Of a DNA stretch of 55,804 bases, positions 53,961 to 55,804 are shown one piece after another (the first letter of the stretch is position 1; each line of letters begins with the position of its first letter). The notes beneath the pieces were generated by a model. The model searched no databases. It was not told the origin of the DNA and worked only from the letters and a program-made list of their open reading frames with translations. The translations under genes and the position numbers were made by a program. The stretch is from Staphylococcus croceilyticus (GTDB taxonomy: Bacteria; Bacillota; Bacilli; Staphylococcales; Staphylococcaceae). The DNA lies in the NCBI RefSeq assembly GCF_002902575.1, contig NZ_PPRD01000002.1, positions 1 to 55,804 of the forward strand, written 5' to 3'.

Positions 53961-54394
53961 ATGCATTTAACTAAAATTGAATTAAAAGAACAAGATTATG
54001 ACAGGGCATTAGATATATGGGAAAGATCCGTATTAGAAACGCATGCGTTTTTAAAAGAAAGTGATAGATTAGAATTGAAAAATGAAATACCAACCTATTT
54101 TAAATATGTAGAGGCATATTGTGGTATGACGGGGAGGGAGTCCTCGGTTTTTCTGGAACTAATGAACAAAACTTAGAAATGTTATTTATTGATCCTAAAT
54201 ATTTTAATCAAGGATATGGTACGAAAATTGTACAATATCTAATTATGGAAAATAAAGTACAGTACGTTGATGTGAATAAAGATAACGAGAATGCTATTAA
54301 ATTTTATAAGAAAAATGGCTTTATAAAATATGATGAATCTCAAAAAGATGGACAAGGTAGAGATTACCCCATTTTGCATATGAAGTTAGGTTAA
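53961..54394 (+). pseudogene. GNAT acetyltransferase, broken by a one-base deletion
   Basis: The gene starts at ATG 53961 after GGGAGG. The first frame reads to about 54119 (MHLTKIELKEQDYDRALDIW...YVEAY), then goes out of frame. The second frame takes over at 54119 with LWYDGEGVLGFSGTNEQ and continues to 54394. The GNAT acetyl-CoA motif GYGTKIVQYL (with LFIDPKYFNQG before it) is in the second half, and NENAIKFYKKNGF is the typical motif B. Adding one T in TATTGTGG at 54117-54124 restores about 144 residues (434 + 1 bases is divisible by three). The substrate is unknown. It lies in the accessory block after ssrA. Confidence 0.82.
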
Positions 54395-54398
54395 AAAA

Positions 54399-54426
54399 TT
54401 GAAAATTAAAACAGTTATTGTATAAT
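54399..54426 (+). promoter_or_regulatory. Promoter for the adenosine deaminase gene
   Basis: TTGAAA (54399-54404) and TATAAT (54421-54426) are separated by 16 bases, about 35 bases before the start codon. Confidence 0.7.
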
Positions 54427-54463
54427 GCTAACAATATAATTTTTATTAGTAGGTGAATTGGTA

Positions 54464-55451
54464 ATGATAGATATAGAAGAACTCATTGCAATACCCAAAA
54501 TAGAATTACATTGTCATTTGGATGGTTCTGTAAGCTTTGAATATTTGAAAAGACAAGCAGAATTACAACATACCGATATCAATTTTAATAAAGTTTCTGC
54601 TAAAGAAGAATGCGAAAATTTAGCAGAATATTTAACATGTTTTGATGAGATATTAAAAGTGATGCAAACGGAAGATAGTTTAACTGAAAGTGTTATAGAT
54701 GTAGCAAATCAAGCTCAAAAAGATGGTATTAAATATATAGAATTGAGGTTTGCTCCAAAATTTCATACTCAAAAAGGTATGAGTATTAGAGATACTTTAG
54801 AGGCAGTATGTAAAGGTGCAGAAATTGCAGAATCAGAATTTAGCATCATGGTGAGAATACTAGTTTGTGGTATGAAACATCATTCGAATGAAGAGAACAT
54901 AAATATATTCAAACAGATTCATGATACAGAGATATTGAAAAAAATTTATTGTTGGCGTTGATTTGGCGGGTGGGGAAGATGATAATTCTATGTCTCAACA
55001 TGCTGAAGCTATTCAATATGCCAAAGATAAGAAACTTAATATCACGTTGCATGCAGGTGAATGTGGTTGTATCAAGAATGTTTATGATGCTGTAAAAATG
55101 GGCGTGAAAAGAATAGGGCATGGAGTAGCACTATTTAATGATAAAGAACAATTGAATCATTTTCAAAATTCAAATGCATTATTAGAGATATGTCCCAAAA
55201 GTAATGTTCAAACTAAAGCGATTAACCATATTAAAGAGTTAGATTTAGATAGTCTTAAACGTTTAAATATACCGTATTTAATTAATACAGATAATCGCAT
55301 TGTTACGCAAACTAACTTGATAAAAGAATATATTACTTTACTTGAAAACGGCGTGATTTCTATCGAAGAAATTAAAAGAATTAATAGAGAAGCTATAGAT
55401 TATGCATTTCTTAATCATTTTGATAAAAGTAAGTTACTTAAGAACTGGTAG
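54464..55451 (+). pseudogene. add: Adenosine deaminase, broken by a one-base insertion in an A7 run
   Basis: Adenosine deaminase turns adenosine into inosine for purine salvage. The gene starts at ATG 54464 after AGGTGA. The first part has the zinc motif LHCHLDGS (about residues 16-23) and reads to a stop at 54959. The second part continues in another frame with IVGVDLAGGED, the catalytic HAGE (LHAGECG), the zinc histidine in IGHGVAL and the TDNR motif (INTDNRIV), where many homologues have TDD. Removing one A from the seven-A run at 54938-54944 gives ...ILKKFIVGVDLAGG and about 328 residues; 988 bases minus one is divisible by three. As read, no full enzyme is made. Confidence 0.85.
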
Positions 55452-55477
55452 TGATTCGTACGTAGATCAATTATAAA

Positions 55478-55530
55478 AAAATAACCACTACTCTTTAATA
55501 AGTTGATTAAAAAGTAATGGTTATTCTTGT
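55478..55530. terminator. Bidirectional terminator after the adenosine deaminase gene
   Basis: AATAACCACTACT near 55480-55492 pairs with AGTAATGGTTATT near 55513-55525 with one mismatch. The next gene is convergent. Confidence 0.72.
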
Positions 55531-55539
55531 TTCTATAGT

Positions 55540-55716
55540 TTAGTGTTTATCTATTTTTTTGCCTTCTGTACGATCTGAATTACCAGAGCTTTTATGTGCT
55601 TTTGGATTATCTTTTTTATGTGTACTTTCTTTCACGTCTTTAGTTGAATTATCATGACTGCTACATGCGCCCAATAATAAGAAACTTGAAAGTAATAAAA
55701 ACGCTACTTTTTTCAT
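55540..55716 (-). CDS. Small lysine-rich lipoprotein
   Basis: The start is ATG 55716 after AGGGTGATAAC, giving 58 residues; the longer reading to 55737 lacks a ribosome site. The signal peptide ends in the lipobox LGAC (Cys near residue 18), so the protein is lipid-anchored outside the membrane. The mature part is about 40 residues, rich in lysine, serine, aspartate and histidine, and probably unstructured. No family is recognised. The remaining bases 55717-55804 hold only its promoter region. Confidence 0.75.
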   Translation of the reverse strand: MKKVAFLLLSSFLLLGACSSHDNSTKDVKESTHKKDNPKAHKSSGNSDRTEGKKIDKH

Positions 55717-55804
55717 GTTATCACCCTTTGTATTCAATTTTTAAAAATATAAAATTTTGTGAAATTTAAATAATTATATTTTTAGTATGGCATATATTTA
55801 TTAT

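Overview
The window is a stretch of low-GC Firmicutes chromosome from a Staphylococcus, most likely a coagulase-negative species. Gene order matches what I recall of the staphylococcal core: murB, pepT, gdpS, tagO, yigZ, fakB1, comFA-comFC-hpf-secA-prfB, uvrB-uvrA, hprK-lgt, trxB, rapZ-yvcK-whiA, clpP, gapR-gapA-pgk-tpiA-gpmI-eno, secG-est-rnr-smpB-ssrA. The tmRNA tag reads DKSNNNFAVAA, a staphylococcal tag that differs from the S. aureus one at its first residue. The species assignment is inference.

Layout. Positions 1-9290 lie mostly on the minus strand: a CHY zinc-finger protein, MurB, a GrpB-like protein, PepT, a split ThrE-type exporter and the GGDEF protein GdpS. Interspersed plus-strand genes encode an EMYY lipoprotein, a YtxJ bacillithiol-redox protein and glycerate kinase. 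Positions 9690-34030 hold teichoic acid initiation (tagO), fatty acid uptake (fakB1), competence (comFA/comFC), ribosome hibernation and protein export (hpf, secA), termination (prfB with its programmed +1 frameshift), a LysM-CHAP wall hydrolase, SOS-controlled excision repair (uvrBA) and the hprK-lgt-acyltransferase-TPR and trxB / rapZ-yvcK-whiA groups. Positions 35290-37020 are an accessory insert, a DUF6978 gene broken by one base followed by a DUF1828/DUF1829 gene, between whiA and a tRNA-Arg(CCG). Positions 37126-48490 hold CtsR-controlled clpP, an SDR epimerase, a probable RsaH small RNA, two unusual small or low-complexity membrane proteins and the complete GapR-controlled lower glycolysis operon. 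Positions 48689-53813 carry secG, est, rnr, smpB and ssrA. After ssrA, a common integration site, comes a decayed accessory block: a GNAT acetyltransferase and an adenosine deaminase, each with a single-base frameshift, then a small lipoprotein.

Regulatory sites read directly from the sequence include a LexA/SOS box before uvrB, a WalR box before the LysM-CHAP gene, a CtsR box over the clpP promoter, a CggR/GapR-type operator before gapR, and many intrinsic terminators. The parts least explained by known genes are the six-copy inverted repeat array with a GC-rich core at 3643-4110, the duplicated hairpin cassette at 15215-15421, the DUF6978-DUF1828/1829 module beside tRNA-Arg, a C9 tract inside lgt, and four genes that each lose frame by exactly one base. 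I see no complete, clearly new multi-gene system. The DUF6978-DUF1828/1829 pair is the best candidate for an uncharacterised one.
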